Assembly: GCA_041545745.1 (NCBI GenBank)
Contig: CP168152.1
Span: 432,001 to 496,000 of the forward strand
DNA: 64,000 nt
Origin: Stenotrophomonas indicatrix
Lineage (GTDB): Bacteria > Pseudomonadota > Gammaproteobacteria > Xanthomonadales > Xanthomonadaceae
Reading direction: 5' to 3'
Under the pieces are notes generated by a model, which did not search any database, was not told the origin of the DNA, and saw only the letters and a program-made list of their open reading frames with translations. Each line of letters starts with the position of its first letter. The first letter of the stretch is position 1. Below are positions 26,672 to 35,165 of the stretch, in pieces. The translations under genes and the position numbers were made by a program.

Positions 26672-27598
26672 ATGGAGCAAGCAACACGCTACACGGTAAC
26701 CCTCTTTCTGGCCGCGCCCGGCACCCCGCTGAACAGCGGCGGCAGCTCGCCGCGCGGCCACATGTATTTCCAGACCACCGCCGGCGAGGAAGCACACAGC
26801 TACGGCTTCGCACCGCCGCGCCCGCCGCCCGGTGATGCCGCTGCCGGTGTGCAGTACGCCGAGGTCGTGCACGACGACGCCGACGAGCACCGCGACCCGT
26901 ATTACAGCCGCACCCTGGAAATCAGCGAGGAGCACTACGGCTGCCTGCGCGATTTCGCCGAGGAGCCGGCCGAGTTCGAGTTCGATGTCGATCGCCCGGC
27001 CACCATCAACCGCTGCAGCGATTTCGTCTGGGCCGCGTTGCACTACGCCGGCCTGCATTCGCAGCCGGCACCGTTGGACGGTGGCAGCGACCTGGGCGAG
27101 TTCGCGGTGCTGTTCAACCTGCCGGAGATCCAGTGCATTGCTGCGCCGTTCCCGGCCAGCGAGCTGAATGGCGAACAGCATCACCCGATGCCCGAACGCG
27201 AGGCCGAGCTACACCGCGAAGGCGGTCGACCGAGCCACGAGCCGCCGCCCAGCCCGATGGAAGTGGCGGGCACGCTGCTGGATCCCTCGCACCCGGACCA
27301 CCGGCTGTTCGCGCAGCTGATCCAGAAGGTGGCCGAGCTGGACGCCGCACACGGGCGCACCTTCGACGACACCAGCCAGCGCATCAGCGCCAGCCTGCTG
27401 GTGCTGGCCAAGCAGAACAACCTGTCCCGCGTGGACCACGTGCTGCTCAGCCGGCCGACCAAGAGCAGCCACGAGGCCGAGAGCATCTTCATTGTGCAGG
27501 GTGACCGCGATGACCCGGGGCACCGCCGCGCGAGCATCGCCACCGAAGTGGCGGCGCAGACCGACGTGGCCGATTCGCTGCGGTTGAAGGAGCAATGA
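26672..27598 (+). CDS. X-T4SS effector 2 (shortened XVIPCD tail)
   Basis: 308 residues, paralogous to effector 1. It keeps AAPGTPL, His30 in GHMYF, SYGFAPP, RTLEIS and Cys115 in INRCSDFVWAALHYAGLH. The XVIPCD follows (DAAHGRTFDDTSQR, NNLSRVDHVLLS, IFIVQGDRDDPGHRRAS) but stops at DSLRLKEQ, so the Gln-rich tail of its paralogues is missing. GC is higher than in effector 1. The stop overlaps the start of lipoprotein 2 (ATGA). No lipoprotein lies directly upstream. Possible outcomes: a secreted toxin sharing a neighbour's immunity protein, or a decaying copy. Confidence 0.8.
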   Translation: MEQATRYTVTLFLAAPGTPLNSGGSSPRGHMYFQTTAGEEAHSYGFAPPRPPPGDAAAGVQYAEVVHDDADEHRDPYYSRTLEISEEHYGCLRDFAEEPAEFEFDVDRPATINRCSDFVWAALHYAGLHSQPAPLDGGSDLGEFAVLFNLPEIQCIAAPFPASELNGEQHHPMPEREAELHREGGRPSHEPPPSPMEVAGTLLDPSHPDHRLFAQLIQKVAELDAAHGRTFDDTSQRISASLLVLAKQNNLSRVDHVLLSRPTKSSHEAESIFIVQGDRDDPGHRRASIATEVAAQTDVADSLRLKEQ

Positions 27599-28227
27599 TG
27601 CGGACGGTGCGTGCGGTTGTTGCGTCTGCGGCGCTTGCCTTGCTGGTGGGCTGCGGCAGCGCCTCACCGCCAGCTGAAGTGCCGAAGCTGCTGACCCGGG
27701 CCGAGGCTGATGCTCGTACCGTGGTGCCTTTCACGCGCGGCGTGCGATTGGACAAGGCGGGGCGCATCGTGGATGTGACCTTTGAGGCGCCAAAGCCGGA
27801 GCCGCCTGCCAGTCCAACGTTGGTTATCGGCCTCAGAAGCGAGGGGGAAGAGCCCGCAGAGGCTCGTGCGGTGACCGACCGCATTCAGCGCGACGGACTC
27901 AAGGCACGTGTGCAACTGGAGCGGCTGGGTGCCTCATCGCCCGAACCCATTCCGTTGTGGAGAGTTTCCGACGACGGGCGCAGCCAGATGAAGCTGTCTA
28001 CGGACATTGTGGGTGAACGGCTTTGGGGATCGGATGTTGCAGTGAGTACATTGGCCGAAGCGGGACTATTTTCCCAGCGACTGAGCTACAGCGAACTGCA
28101 GTGGGGAAGCGTCGGTCTCGGGGAGCGAGGCCGATATCGTCTCCGGATTGATCTGCTGGAGGATCGCCCTGATCTGGAAGGGCTTCAGATTGAATTGATG
28201 GTTGGTTACCAACAACGCGGGAAGTAA
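27595..28227 (+). CDS. Putative X-Tfi immunity lipoprotein 2
   Basis: 210 residues. Lipobox LLVGC (Cys20), then a beta-rich domain whose end GRYRLRIDLLEDRPDLEG and LMVGYQQ mirrors lipoprotein 1 (GRYRLSVELLDPP, LMVAYKH). It overlaps effector 2 by 4 bp upstream and lies 2 bp before effector 3. By analogy with the other two pairs, its partner is effector 3. Confidence 0.75.
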   Translation: MMRTVRAVVASAALALLVGCGSASPPAEVPKLLTRAEADARTVVPFTRGVRLDKAGRIVDVTFEAPKPEPPASPTLVIGLRSEGEEPAEARAVTDRIQRDGLKARVQLERLGASSPEPIPLWRVSDDGRSQMKLSTDIVGERLWGSDVAVSTLAEAGLFSQRLSYSELQWGSVGLGERGRYRLRIDLLEDRPDLEGLQIELMVGYQQRGK

Positions 28228-28229
28228 GC

Positions 28230-29246
28230 ATGCAAAAGGACTCTGCTGCACGAATCACCTTGACGGTCCACCTGGCCGCGCCAGGTACGCCCTTGGTGGC
28301 CTTGGAAAATGATGAACGGAAGCAGGTTGGCGTCTCCGATGTCGGGCACATGTTCCTGTCGCTTGATCGAGTGGGCTCCGCTGAGCCGCGGCAGAGCTTC
28401 GGCTACACCCGAACGCCAATTCCCGGCAACAACGATCTCGGGAAGGTTGTTGATTACGATCTGCGTACGTATGAAAACCCACGTTATCAACGCACCATCG
28501 AGATTACGCAGGAGCAGTACAACAAGATCGTCGAGTTCGCCAAAGATCCCGAGAAGCACGGCTTCGATGCAAAGAACTACAACCTTGCCTCCAACTCCTG
28601 CGTGGACTTCGCCTGGGGCGCCTTGAACCACGCCGGTATTCACGGCAACACCATTTTCGGTGAGTTCAAGACGTACGAAGGTACGTTGAAGGTGCTGGAC
28701 AACATCGGACCGGTGCAGAGCATCCGGCCACAAGTGAAAGGCAGCGAGCTGGACCGGGAAGAATGGAAGCCGATGCCCGTGCAGACCAATGCGATACAGC
28801 GGTGGTCCACGGACATCAATGATCCCGCCCGTGCAGATGTCTTGGCCTGGACCGGTACGCCGGGCGACCCCAACCACGCCGACAATCCCCGACTGAATCA
28901 GATCCACGAGCGCGTGGTTGCCATGAATGCCTTCGGCGCAGACACGGGCAACGTCAGCGCCAGCCTTCTCGCACTCTCCAAAGAGCAGCAGTTCGCCCGC
29001 GTAGACGACGTGCTGCTCGGCGAACGCCGTGGCGATGCAGCGCCCAACCTCTTCATCGTGCAGGGCGACCGCAGCGACCCGGCGCATCAGCGCGCCAGCC
29101 TGCCGGCTGACATCGCCGCGCAGACGCCGGCGGTGGCCTCCTTCGAGCGCATCGAGCAACTGGCGCTTGCGCAGCCGCAGCGGGATGCCCAGCGGCAACA
29201 GGAAGAGCAGCCGCTGGCCCAGACGCACGCCCCGCGCCTGGTCTAG
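28230..29246 (+). CDS. X-T4SS effector 3 (His/Cys toxin domain plus XVIPCD)
   Basis: 338 residues. The toxin-like N-terminus has AAPGTPL, His40 in GHMFLSL, RTIEIT and Cys124 in SNSCVDFAWGALNHAGIH. The C-terminal XVIPCD is well formed: NQIHERVVAMNAFG, EQQFARVDDVLLG, LFIVQGDRSDPAHQRASLPA, TPAVASFERIEQLALAQ, then a Gln-rich tail ending PRLV. ATG follows the stop of lipoprotein 2 by two bases, so they are translationally coupled. Confidence 0.85.
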   Translation: MQKDSAARITLTVHLAAPGTPLVALENDERKQVGVSDVGHMFLSLDRVGSAEPRQSFGYTRTPIPGNNDLGKVVDYDLRTYENPRYQRTIEITQEQYNKIVEFAKDPEKHGFDAKNYNLASNSCVDFAWGALNHAGIHGNTIFGEFKTYEGTLKVLDNIGPVQSIRPQVKGSELDREEWKPMPVQTNAIQRWSTDINDPARADVLAWTGTPGDPNHADNPRLNQIHERVVAMNAFGADTGNVSASLLALSKEQQFARVDDVLLGERRGDAAPNLFIVQGDRSDPAHQRASLPADIAAQTPAVASFERIEQLALAQPQRDAQRQQEEQPLAQTHAPRLV

Positions 29247-29425
29247 GTGCGCAGCACCGAACAGCGCGTCCGCCATGCATCCCCAGGCGGACGCCACGGT
29301 CCCCACCTGCTACCATTCTCCCGCTACCCAGCCAGCCCACCCCGCGCAGACAGATGCGGGACCGGGCCGTCGAAGAACGGCCCCGCGAGCCAGGACACCC
29401 TCCGTGCCCATTGAAGGACGCTCGC

Positions 29426-30574
29426 ATGATCCGCAATTCCCTTTTCCGTTCGGCCGCGCTGGCCGTCGCCGTTTCGCTGAGCCTCGGTGCTCCGACCGCC
29501 TTCGCCGCTGACGCCGCCACCGCCACCAGCCCTGCCGCCGCCGTGCAGCGCCAGGCCGTCGCCCAGGGTCTGTACGAGCTGGCTTACAGCCCCAAGCAGA
29601 ACGCGGTGTTCGTTGCCTCGTCCGGCGGCTTCGGCGATGACGGTGGCCCGGCCCAGGTGCTGCGCCTGAACCCCACTACGCTCGCCGTGGAAACCCGCAT
29701 CCCGCTGGAGCGCAAGGCGTTCGGCGTGGTGCTGGACGACGCCCACAACCGCCTGTACGTGGGCAACACCGTGGACCTGTCGGTGACCGTGGTCGACACC
29801 GCACAGAACAAGGCCATCGGCACCGTGCAGCTGATGGAGAAGAAGACCGGCAAGGACGGCAAGGCCGCCTACACCCACGACCTGCGCGAGCTGGTGGTCG
29901 ACAGTGCCGCCAACCGCCTGTACGTGACCGGCCACAGCAGCCAGCCGGATGTGAGCAGCGTGCTGTTCGTGATCGATACCAACACCCTGAAGGTGCTCAA
30001 CACCATTCCGGGCCTGGGCAATGCCAAGGCGCCGGGCCTGGCGCTGGATGCCGCCAACAAGCGCGTGTACACCAGCAATCTGCTGGCCGATCTGGTGGTG
30101 GTCGGCACCGACTCCAACAAGGTGGAGGCCCAGTACAAGATCGCCGCCGAGCAGCCGATGAACATCGCGCTGGATCCGGCCGGCAAGCGACTGTTCGTGA
30201 CCGACCAGGGCTCGGAAATGCTGCGTGGCTACCAGGCCAAGAGCAGCGGGCTGGTCAGCAAGCATCCGGGCCAGCGCGTGCTGGTGCTCGACCGCAGCAA
30301 TGGCAAGGAACTGGCCAGCATCCCGACCGATGCCGGCCCGTTGGGCATCCTGCTGGATGCACCGCGCAAGCGCCTGTACGTGACCAACCGCGAAGCCGGT
30401 ACGGTGACCGCGTACAACAGCGACAGCTACCAGAAGGTGGCCACCTACGCCGTGCCGACGCACCCGAACAGCCTGGCGCTGGATGCGAAGAACAACGTGC
30501 TGTACGTGAGCATCAAGAACGGTGAGAAGGACGCCAAGGGCTCGGAAGAGAGCGTGGCGCGGATTCAGCTGTGA
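29426..30574 (+). CDS. YncE-like seven-bladed beta-propeller, exported
   Basis: 382 residues with a signal peptide ending TAFA. Repeated blades follow the pattern (A/D)xxxxRLYVxN: KRVYTSNLLADL, KRLFVTDQGSEM and KRLYVTNREAGTV among them. YncE-type propellers are periplasmic proteins of unclear function, regulated by iron in E. coli. It has high GC and no XVIPCD, and it interrupts the effector array between effector 3 and lipoprotein 3 with its own terminator. It looks like an ancestral chromosomal gene flanked by later insertions. Confidence 0.88.
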   Translation: MIRNSLFRSAALAVAVSLSLGAPTAFAADAATATSPAAAVQRQAVAQGLYELAYSPKQNAVFVASSGGFGDDGGPAQVLRLNPTTLAVETRIPLERKAFGVVLDDAHNRLYVGNTVDLSVTVVDTAQNKAIGTVQLMEKKTGKDGKAAYTHDLRELVVDSAANRLYVTGHSSQPDVSSVLFVIDTNTLKVLNTIPGLGNAKAPGLALDAANKRVYTSNLLADLVVVGTDSNKVEAQYKIAAEQPMNIALDPAGKRLFVTDQGSEMLRGYQAKSSGLVSKHPGQRVLVLDRSNGKELASIPTDAGPLGILLDAPRKRLYVTNREAGTVTAYNSDSYQKVATYAVPTHPNSLALDAKNNVLYVSIKNGEKDAKGSEESVARIQL

Positions 30575-30616
30575 TGCGATGACGCTGGGCCACGCCCGGC
30601 GTCCTGACGCGTGAAG

Positions 30617-30647
30617 AAGGCAGGGCTTTTGCCCTGCCTTTTTCTTT
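30617..30647 (+). terminator. Intrinsic terminator after the YncE-like gene
   Basis: AAGGCAGGGC, loop TTTT, GCCCTGCCTT, then TTTCTTT: a 10-bp perfect stem with a U-rich tail. Confidence 0.92.
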
Positions 30648-30718
30648 GCCCGGTTGCAGTGCCGACCGCCAACCCGCTAGGGTTGAAGCCCATGGCAGGG
30701 AGCCAAAGGGTCTGAATC

Positions 30719-31294
30719 ATGCTGTGTATCCATCGCTGGCTGCGCGTCGGCCTGTTGATCATCTTGAGCTCCGTGCTGGGCGCCTGTTCCAGCCGTGATC
30801 CTGTCCCACCCGAGCCGCTGGACCTCACGCAGCCGATCGCTGTGGATCAGCTGGGCCAGGAGGTACGGTTCGAGTTCGAAGCGAATGCGCGCAATTTCGA
30901 TCCAGGCCGCACCTATGCGCTGGAGCTTGAGGTGCAACGGCAAGGTGGGCGCGAGAACGGCGAACCGGACATGCGCAAGTTGAATATTCCCTTTGAGGTG
31001 TCACTGCAGCGATGGGGCGCAGGTGCCTGGCAGGACGTTCCCACCCATGACAGCTACCAGGCACTCGCGCTTAACGCGGGGAAGCCGCTTCCTGCATGGC
31101 ACACCTCCACTGTCTGGCGCTATGCAGCGTTGAGCGCGGGCAGCGGTGGCCAGTATCGATGGAGCATCGTTGCCCTGCCGTTGGATCTTGATGCCCGTTA
31201 CCGGCTGGATGTGCGCACGGTTCAGCCCAGCGCCGAGTTGAAGCACTATTCGGCTCGTTTGAAGGTCCACGCCGCCCGCCCGGTTGGAAAGTAG
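30719..31294 (+). CDS. Putative X-Tfi immunity lipoprotein 3
   Basis: 191 residues. Signal with lipobox VLGAC (Cys23), then a beta-rich domain ending ARYRLDVRTVQPSAELKHYS, which parallels the ends of lipoproteins 1 and 2. It sits 40 bp upstream of effector 4. Immunity role inferred from the repeated lipoprotein-then-effector order and from the fact that known X-Tfi proteins are periplasmic lipoproteins. Confidence 0.7.
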   Translation: MLCIHRWLRVGLLIILSSVLGACSSRDPVPPEPLDLTQPIAVDQLGQEVRFEFEANARNFDPGRTYALELEVQRQGGRENGEPDMRKLNIPFEVSLQRWGAGAWQDVPTHDSYQALALNAGKPLPAWHTSTVWRYAALSAGSGGQYRWSIVALPLDLDARYRLDVRTVQPSAELKHYSARLKVHAARPVGK

Positions 31295-31334
31295 TCAGCA
31301 TCTCACCCTTGGAAGGAACTGAAAGAGCCACCTT

Positions 31335-32432
31335 ATGGATAAGCCCCGCTATACCGTAGAGATCGTCATCGCCGCACCTGGCACGCCTCTGATGGACCCG
31401 AAGACCGGTCTACAGGAGGCCCTTGACGGTGTTCCGCAGACATCCTCTCCAGGTCATATGTTTTATGTCCTGCATGCATCAGGCGAGCCAGCGAAGAGTT
31501 TCGGGTTCGCGCCCAAGGTACACGGAAGCATCAACGGGCCCGGTGACATCATGCCGGATGACGCAGATGTCTATAAGGACCCACGACACACCCGCACCCT
31601 CGAGATCAGCGAAGCGCAGTACAGGAAGCTCGAGGCCTTCGGCTCGGATCCGGAGAAGTTCGGCTTCAGCAAGCACTACCAGGATGTCCGCAACAACTGC
31701 GTGGACTTCACCTGGGAAGCGCTGAACCACGCGGGCATCGAGCGGAAAAGAAGCATCGACGTGAATGCACTGGGAGGTCCCGCCGGCCAGCTTCTTCCGG
31801 ACGTCCGCATTCCTCTGGAGATGAAGGGTGGGGGCAAGGACGGTTATCGTCCGCTGCGTAACATCCACGGCGTCGACAGCATCGATCCGCCGTTCCCCGA
31901 CAGTGATCTCAATCGTACGAAAATCAACCCGATGCCCGATCGTAGGTGGAAGCATCGCCTGCTGAGCGAGAACGACGACATCGGTGAGCGCAGCAGCGAG
32001 CGTTTGGCCGACGCACGCGTGCCGGGCGACGCTTTGCATCCGCTCGACCAGCGGGTGCGCGCGGCGCTGGGCGACGCCGCCGAGCGCCAAGGGCTGCCGC
32101 CGGGACAGCAGCCCGAGCTCTTGGCGGGCCACCTGACGCGATTGGCAGTGCAGGGCGGCTACACCGAACGCGATACCTTGCAGGTGGCCTTCAGCAGTGG
32201 CGGCGCTGTGGATTCGCCCGGCTACGTCTTCCTGCAGCGCATGGGCGACAACGCCTCACCGGATCCCGCAGCGAACCGCCAACGCCTTTCGCTGGCCGAT
32301 GCCCAGCAGGGCACGGTTGAAGAGGTGTACCAGCAAGCCAGCGTGCAGCATCAGGGTCGCGAGTCCAGCCGTGTCGCGCAGGAAGACCAACTGCAGCAGC
32401 AGACGCAGCAGGCCCAGCCGCGAATGGGCTGA
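31335..32432 (+). CDS. X-T4SS effector 4 with a divergent XVIPCD
   Basis: 365 residues. The N-terminal toxin-like domain is clear: AAPGTPL, His41 in GHMFYVL, FGFAPKVHG, RTLEIS and Cys122 in RNNCVDFTWEALNHAGIE. An insert of about 25 residues follows the Cys block. The C-terminal part only loosely follows the XVIPCD plan: LHPLDQRVRAALG, GHLTRLAVQGGYTERDTLQV, PGYVFLQRMGDN, SLADAQQGTVEEVY. It does have the Gln-rich tail ending RMG. It may be a variant secretion signal. GGAAGGAA lies upstream of the ATG. Confidence 0.8.
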   Translation: MDKPRYTVEIVIAAPGTPLMDPKTGLQEALDGVPQTSSPGHMFYVLHASGEPAKSFGFAPKVHGSINGPGDIMPDDADVYKDPRHTRTLEISEAQYRKLEAFGSDPEKFGFSKHYQDVRNNCVDFTWEALNHAGIERKRSIDVNALGGPAGQLLPDVRIPLEMKGGGKDGYRPLRNIHGVDSIDPPFPDSDLNRTKINPMPDRRWKHRLLSENDDIGERSSERLADARVPGDALHPLDQRVRAALGDAAERQGLPPGQQPELLAGHLTRLAVQGGYTERDTLQVAFSSGGAVDSPGYVFLQRMGDNASPDPAANRQRLSLADAQQGTVEEVYQQASVQHQGRESSRVAQEDQLQQQTQQAQPRMG

Positions 32433-32481
32433 TATCGGCCCATGCCACAAAGGCGTCAATGGCATCGACGCCTGGCGGTGT

Positions 32482-32910
32482 TCACCCCATCCGATGCGCA
32501 GGATTCTGCTGCTGCTGCAGATCCTGATCCTGATCCTGATCCTGATCCTGCGCCTGTGCATCCAGCGTCTGCTGCTCAGCCTGCACCGGCTGCTGTCCAC
32601 CCAACCCGAGTTTCTGCAGCGACTCCTCGGCCGGCGTCTGCGCGGCCACGGCGGTCGGCAGCATCGCCCGCAGGTGCGCCGGGTTGGCCGGGTCGCCCTG
32701 CACCACGAAGATGTTGTGCCCGGCCGGGTGCTGGGACGTGGCATTGCTCACCACCACGTGGTCGGCGCGTTCCAGGCCCTGTTCGCGGGCCTTGACGGCC
32801 AGGCTGGCGGCCACGTTCTCGCTGGTGGCGTCGAACGCGCGGCCGTGCTTCTCGTCCAGTGCGGCCACGTTCTGGCGGATCTGCTGGTGAAGGGAATCGT
32901 CAGGGGTCAT
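32482..32910 (-). CDS. Stand-alone XVIPCD protein
   Basis: 142 residues made almost wholly of the T4SS signal domain: HQQIRQNVAALDEKHGRAFD, EQGLERADHVVVS, NIFVVQGDPANPAHLRAMLP, TPAEESLQKLGLG, then a tail with five Gln-Asp pairs and QQQQ, ending HRMG. No toxin domain precedes it: upstream codons are unlike any effector, and GGAG lies seven bases before the chosen ATG. It converges on effector 4. It could be a truncated effector, or a small protein delivered by or competing for the T4SS. Several effectors share the -MG end. Confidence 0.8.
   Translation of the reverse strand: MTPDDSLHQQIRQNVAALDEKHGRAFDATSENVAASLAVKAREQGLERADHVVVSNATSQHPAGHNIFVVQGDPANPAHLRAMLPTAVAAQTPAEESLQKLGLGGQQPVQAEQQTLDAQAQDQDQDQDQDLQQQQNPAHRMG
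32521..32550. repeat. In-frame hexanucleotide microsatellite (ATCCTG x5)
   Basis: Five perfect ATCCTG units that encode the Gln-Asp repeat in the tail of the stand-alone XVIPCD protein. The unit length is a multiple of three, so slippage would change tail length without shifting frame. Confidence 0.9.
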
Positions 32911-33056
32911 TGGGGGCTCCGTGTGGCCGCTACCGTGTGGCCAGATAGTGCCAGTGTAAATCGGTCGCGGGCTGCGCCGGTAACCGCTTGTTGCTAGCCT
33001 GTTGCCCGGCGACGCAGGGGATGGCGTCCGGTGCAATGGGATCGAGGGAGAAGGCA

Positions 33057-33602
33057 GTGCGCGGGGAGACAATCCGGATACGGGGACAGGCGGCCGTGCG
33101 GTTGCTGCTGGGCGTGGGGCTATGGGTCTGCGCAGGTATTGCAGTGGCTGATACGCCCGTGGCGGCGGACGATCCGGCTTGCCCTTCGCAGGACTTCACG
33201 CGTTTCCTGCAACGCTTCGCCGACCCCGCCGACGACCGGGTGCGCCTGCGCTACACCTCCGACCCCCTGGAGTACGAGGTGGCCATGCACACCGTGCGTG
33301 ACGACCACAAGGGGCTGGCGCCCACGCACGTCACGCTGGAGCAGGGTGCCACGCGGTTGAAACGTTTCAGCTACCGCCACCTGGCCGCGTTCGATCTGTT
33401 CGTGCCTTCACCGGTCAGCCGCGATCCGGCGGCACTGGAGCGCATGCGCGCCGGTACCTACAACGCACCCACGCACGTCGAGCCGATCGATGACAACGGG
33501 CAGCGCGTGACGTTCGGCAGCGACACCGAGCGAGATACCTACACCTTCGCGCGCCGCTACGGCTGCTGGATGCTGACGCGCGCCAGCAATCTGCGCGACT
33601 GA
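33057..33602 (+). CDS. Exported hypothetical protein
   Basis: About 181 residues from a GTG start behind GAGGGAGAAGGCA. ATGs further upstream (33021, 33036) are possible but have poorer signals. Basic N-terminus, hydrophobic segment, then a predicted cleavage after GIAVA. The mature part has CPSQDFTRFLQRFADPADDR, VAMHTVRDDHKGLAPTHV and ends RRYGCWMLTRASNLRD with a second Cys. It looks like a small periplasmic domain; no named family recognised. Confidence 0.7.
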   Translation: MRGETIRIRGQAAVRLLLGVGLWVCAGIAVADTPVAADDPACPSQDFTRFLQRFADPADDRVRLRYTSDPLEYEVAMHTVRDDHKGLAPTHVTLEQGATRLKRFSYRHLAAFDLFVPSPVSRDPAALERMRAGTYNAPTHVEPIDDNGQRVTFGSDTERDTYTFARRYGCWMLTRASNLRD

Positions 33603-33624
33603 GCGGAAGTTGTGACGCTGACGA

Positions 33625-34104
33625 TCACTTGTCCGCCGGACGGTGGTCGTAACTGATCACGCGCTCGGCCTGCCATTGACCGTTCACCCGGCGCCAGACC
33701 TGGATGAAACGGGCCTGGCCGGTCCAGCGTTCAACGCCATCGGTGCCGCGCTCATGGAAGCGGTGATCGCCCATTTCCAGGGCGCGATCGTCCTGCAGCG
33801 GAAAGACCTGCAATGAGCTCTCCACCAGCTCACGCCGCAGGTGCCAGCCTCCCTTGCGCGCGTTGTCGCACAGGTTGGCCACGCTGCGGCGGAAGTCCTC
33901 GCGGCTGTTGGCGGACTTGCCGTCCTTGTCATGGAAGAACTCCATGTCTTCGGTGCTCATCGCGGCGGCCTTGTCGGCATCGCAGGCATCGAACGCCGCG
34001 GCGAACAGCTGCGTGTCGGCCGCGCGGATCTGCTCGCGCAGGGTGTCGCTGGCGGCGGAGGTGCCGGCGACTGCGGCGGCGAGCAGGGGCAGGGCGAGCA
34101 GCAT
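33625..34104 (-). CDS. Exported NTF2-like/DUF4440-type protein
   Basis: 159 residues from the ATG at 34104, which gives a clean signal peptide ([19 protein letters not shown]). The mature part looks like a SnoaL/DUF4440 cone fold: FDACDADKAAAMSTEDMEFF, RRSVANLCDNARKG, then RWTGQARFIQVWRRVNGQWQ. Such domains may be enzymes or small-ligand binders; this one is uncharacterised. The long upstream frame is discarded because it has no signal peptide in the right place. Confidence 0.75.
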   Translation of the reverse strand: MLLALPLLAAAVAGTSAASDTLREQIRAADTQLFAAAFDACDADKAAAMSTEDMEFFHDKDGKSANSREDFRRSVANLCDNARKGGWHLRRELVESSLQVFPLQDDRALEMGDHRFHERGTDGVERWTGQARFIQVWRRVNGQWQAERVISYDHRPADK

Positions 34105-34328
34105 GGCGTGGCTCCGTTGAGGACCGGCGCAGACTGGCACGGGGGCTGTCTCGCCGTAAGCGGTCGCTGACGAAACGGGGGCAGGGTCCGACCAATGCCG
34201 CACTGGCGGGTGCGAACCGATGGAGCCCGGTGCCCGTGTACGCGATGTCATGGCCTGAGCTGATTCCATCACGGGCGGCTCCCTTGCGGGTGCCTAGGCT
34301 GGGTTCCTCATTTCCCACGGGAGCGCCC

Positions 34329-35141
34329 ATGCCTACCACCTCTGTCCGCCTGCACGTTGAAGACACCGGCGGCACCGGCCGGCCGGTGATCCTGATCCAC
34401 GGCTGGCCGTTGTCGGCCGAATCATGGAAGGCCCAGGTGCCATTGCTGAGGGATGCCGGCTACCGCGTGATCAGTTACGACCGCCGCGGTTTCGGTCGCT
34501 CGGAAAAGCCCACCGATGGCTACGAGTACGACACTCTGGCCGCTGATCTGGCCGGCCTGATCGACGAGCGTGACCTGCGCGATATCACGTTGGTCGGCTT
34601 CTCGATGGGCGGTGGCGAAGTGGCGCGCTACATCGCCAACCATGGTGAGGACCGCCTGCACAGCGTGGTGTTCGCTGCGGCCGTGCCGCCGTACCTGTTG
34701 AAGGGCGCGGACAACCCGGACGGGCCGCTGACCCAGGACAAGGCCGATGAGATGCGCCAGGGGCTGGAGAGAGACCGGGAAGCGTTCTTTGATGGCTTCA
34801 CGCGTGATTTCTTCAGTGCCGACGGCAAGCTGATGGTCACCGAGGACGAGCGCCAGGCCGCCATCGCACTCGCTCATCAATCTGACCAGACCGCTGCGCT
34901 GGGCTGCATGAAGGCGTTCGCCACCACCGATTTCCGTGCCGACCTGAAGAAGGTGACGGTGCCGACGCTGGTGCTGCACGGTGACAGCGACGCCACGGTG
35001 CCGTTCGAGGGCTCTGGCCAGCGCACGCACGCGGCCATCGCCGGCAGCGAGGTGGTGGTGCTGAGGAATGCGCCGCATGGCTGCAACACCAGCCACGCCG
35101 ATGACTTCAATCTGGCCCTGCTGGAATTCCTGAAGAAATAA
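34329..35141 (+). CDS. Alpha/beta hydrolase (non-haem chloroperoxidase-like)
   Basis: 270 residues. Complete alpha/beta hydrolase fold: oxyanion motif HGWPLS (His24), nucleophile elbow GFSMGGGE (Ser92), an acid in VLHGDSDATVPFE and the late catalytic His in NAPHGCNTSH. Length and the YDRRGFGRSEKP block match the cofactor-free haloperoxidase/arylesterase family. The natural substrate is probably an ester or lactone; peroxidase activity is often incidental. Transcribed alone. Confidence 0.88.
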   Translation: MPTTSVRLHVEDTGGTGRPVILIHGWPLSAESWKAQVPLLRDAGYRVISYDRRGFGRSEKPTDGYEYDTLAADLAGLIDERDLRDITLVGFSMGGGEVARYIANHGEDRLHSVVFAAAVPPYLLKGADNPDGPLTQDKADEMRQGLERDREAFFDGFTRDFFSADGKLMVTEDERQAAIALAHQSDQTAALGCMKAFATTDFRADLKKVTVPTLVLHGDSDATVPFEGSGQRTHAAIAGSEVVVLRNAPHGCNTSHADDFNLALLEFLKK

Positions 35142-35165
35142 CACCGACTACAGCATCATCAGCAC

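Noticed and set aside
32911..33072. N-terminal extension of the stand-alone XVIPCD protein
   Set aside because: Frame is open but the residues match no effector domain, and the ATG at 32910 has a well-placed GGAG.
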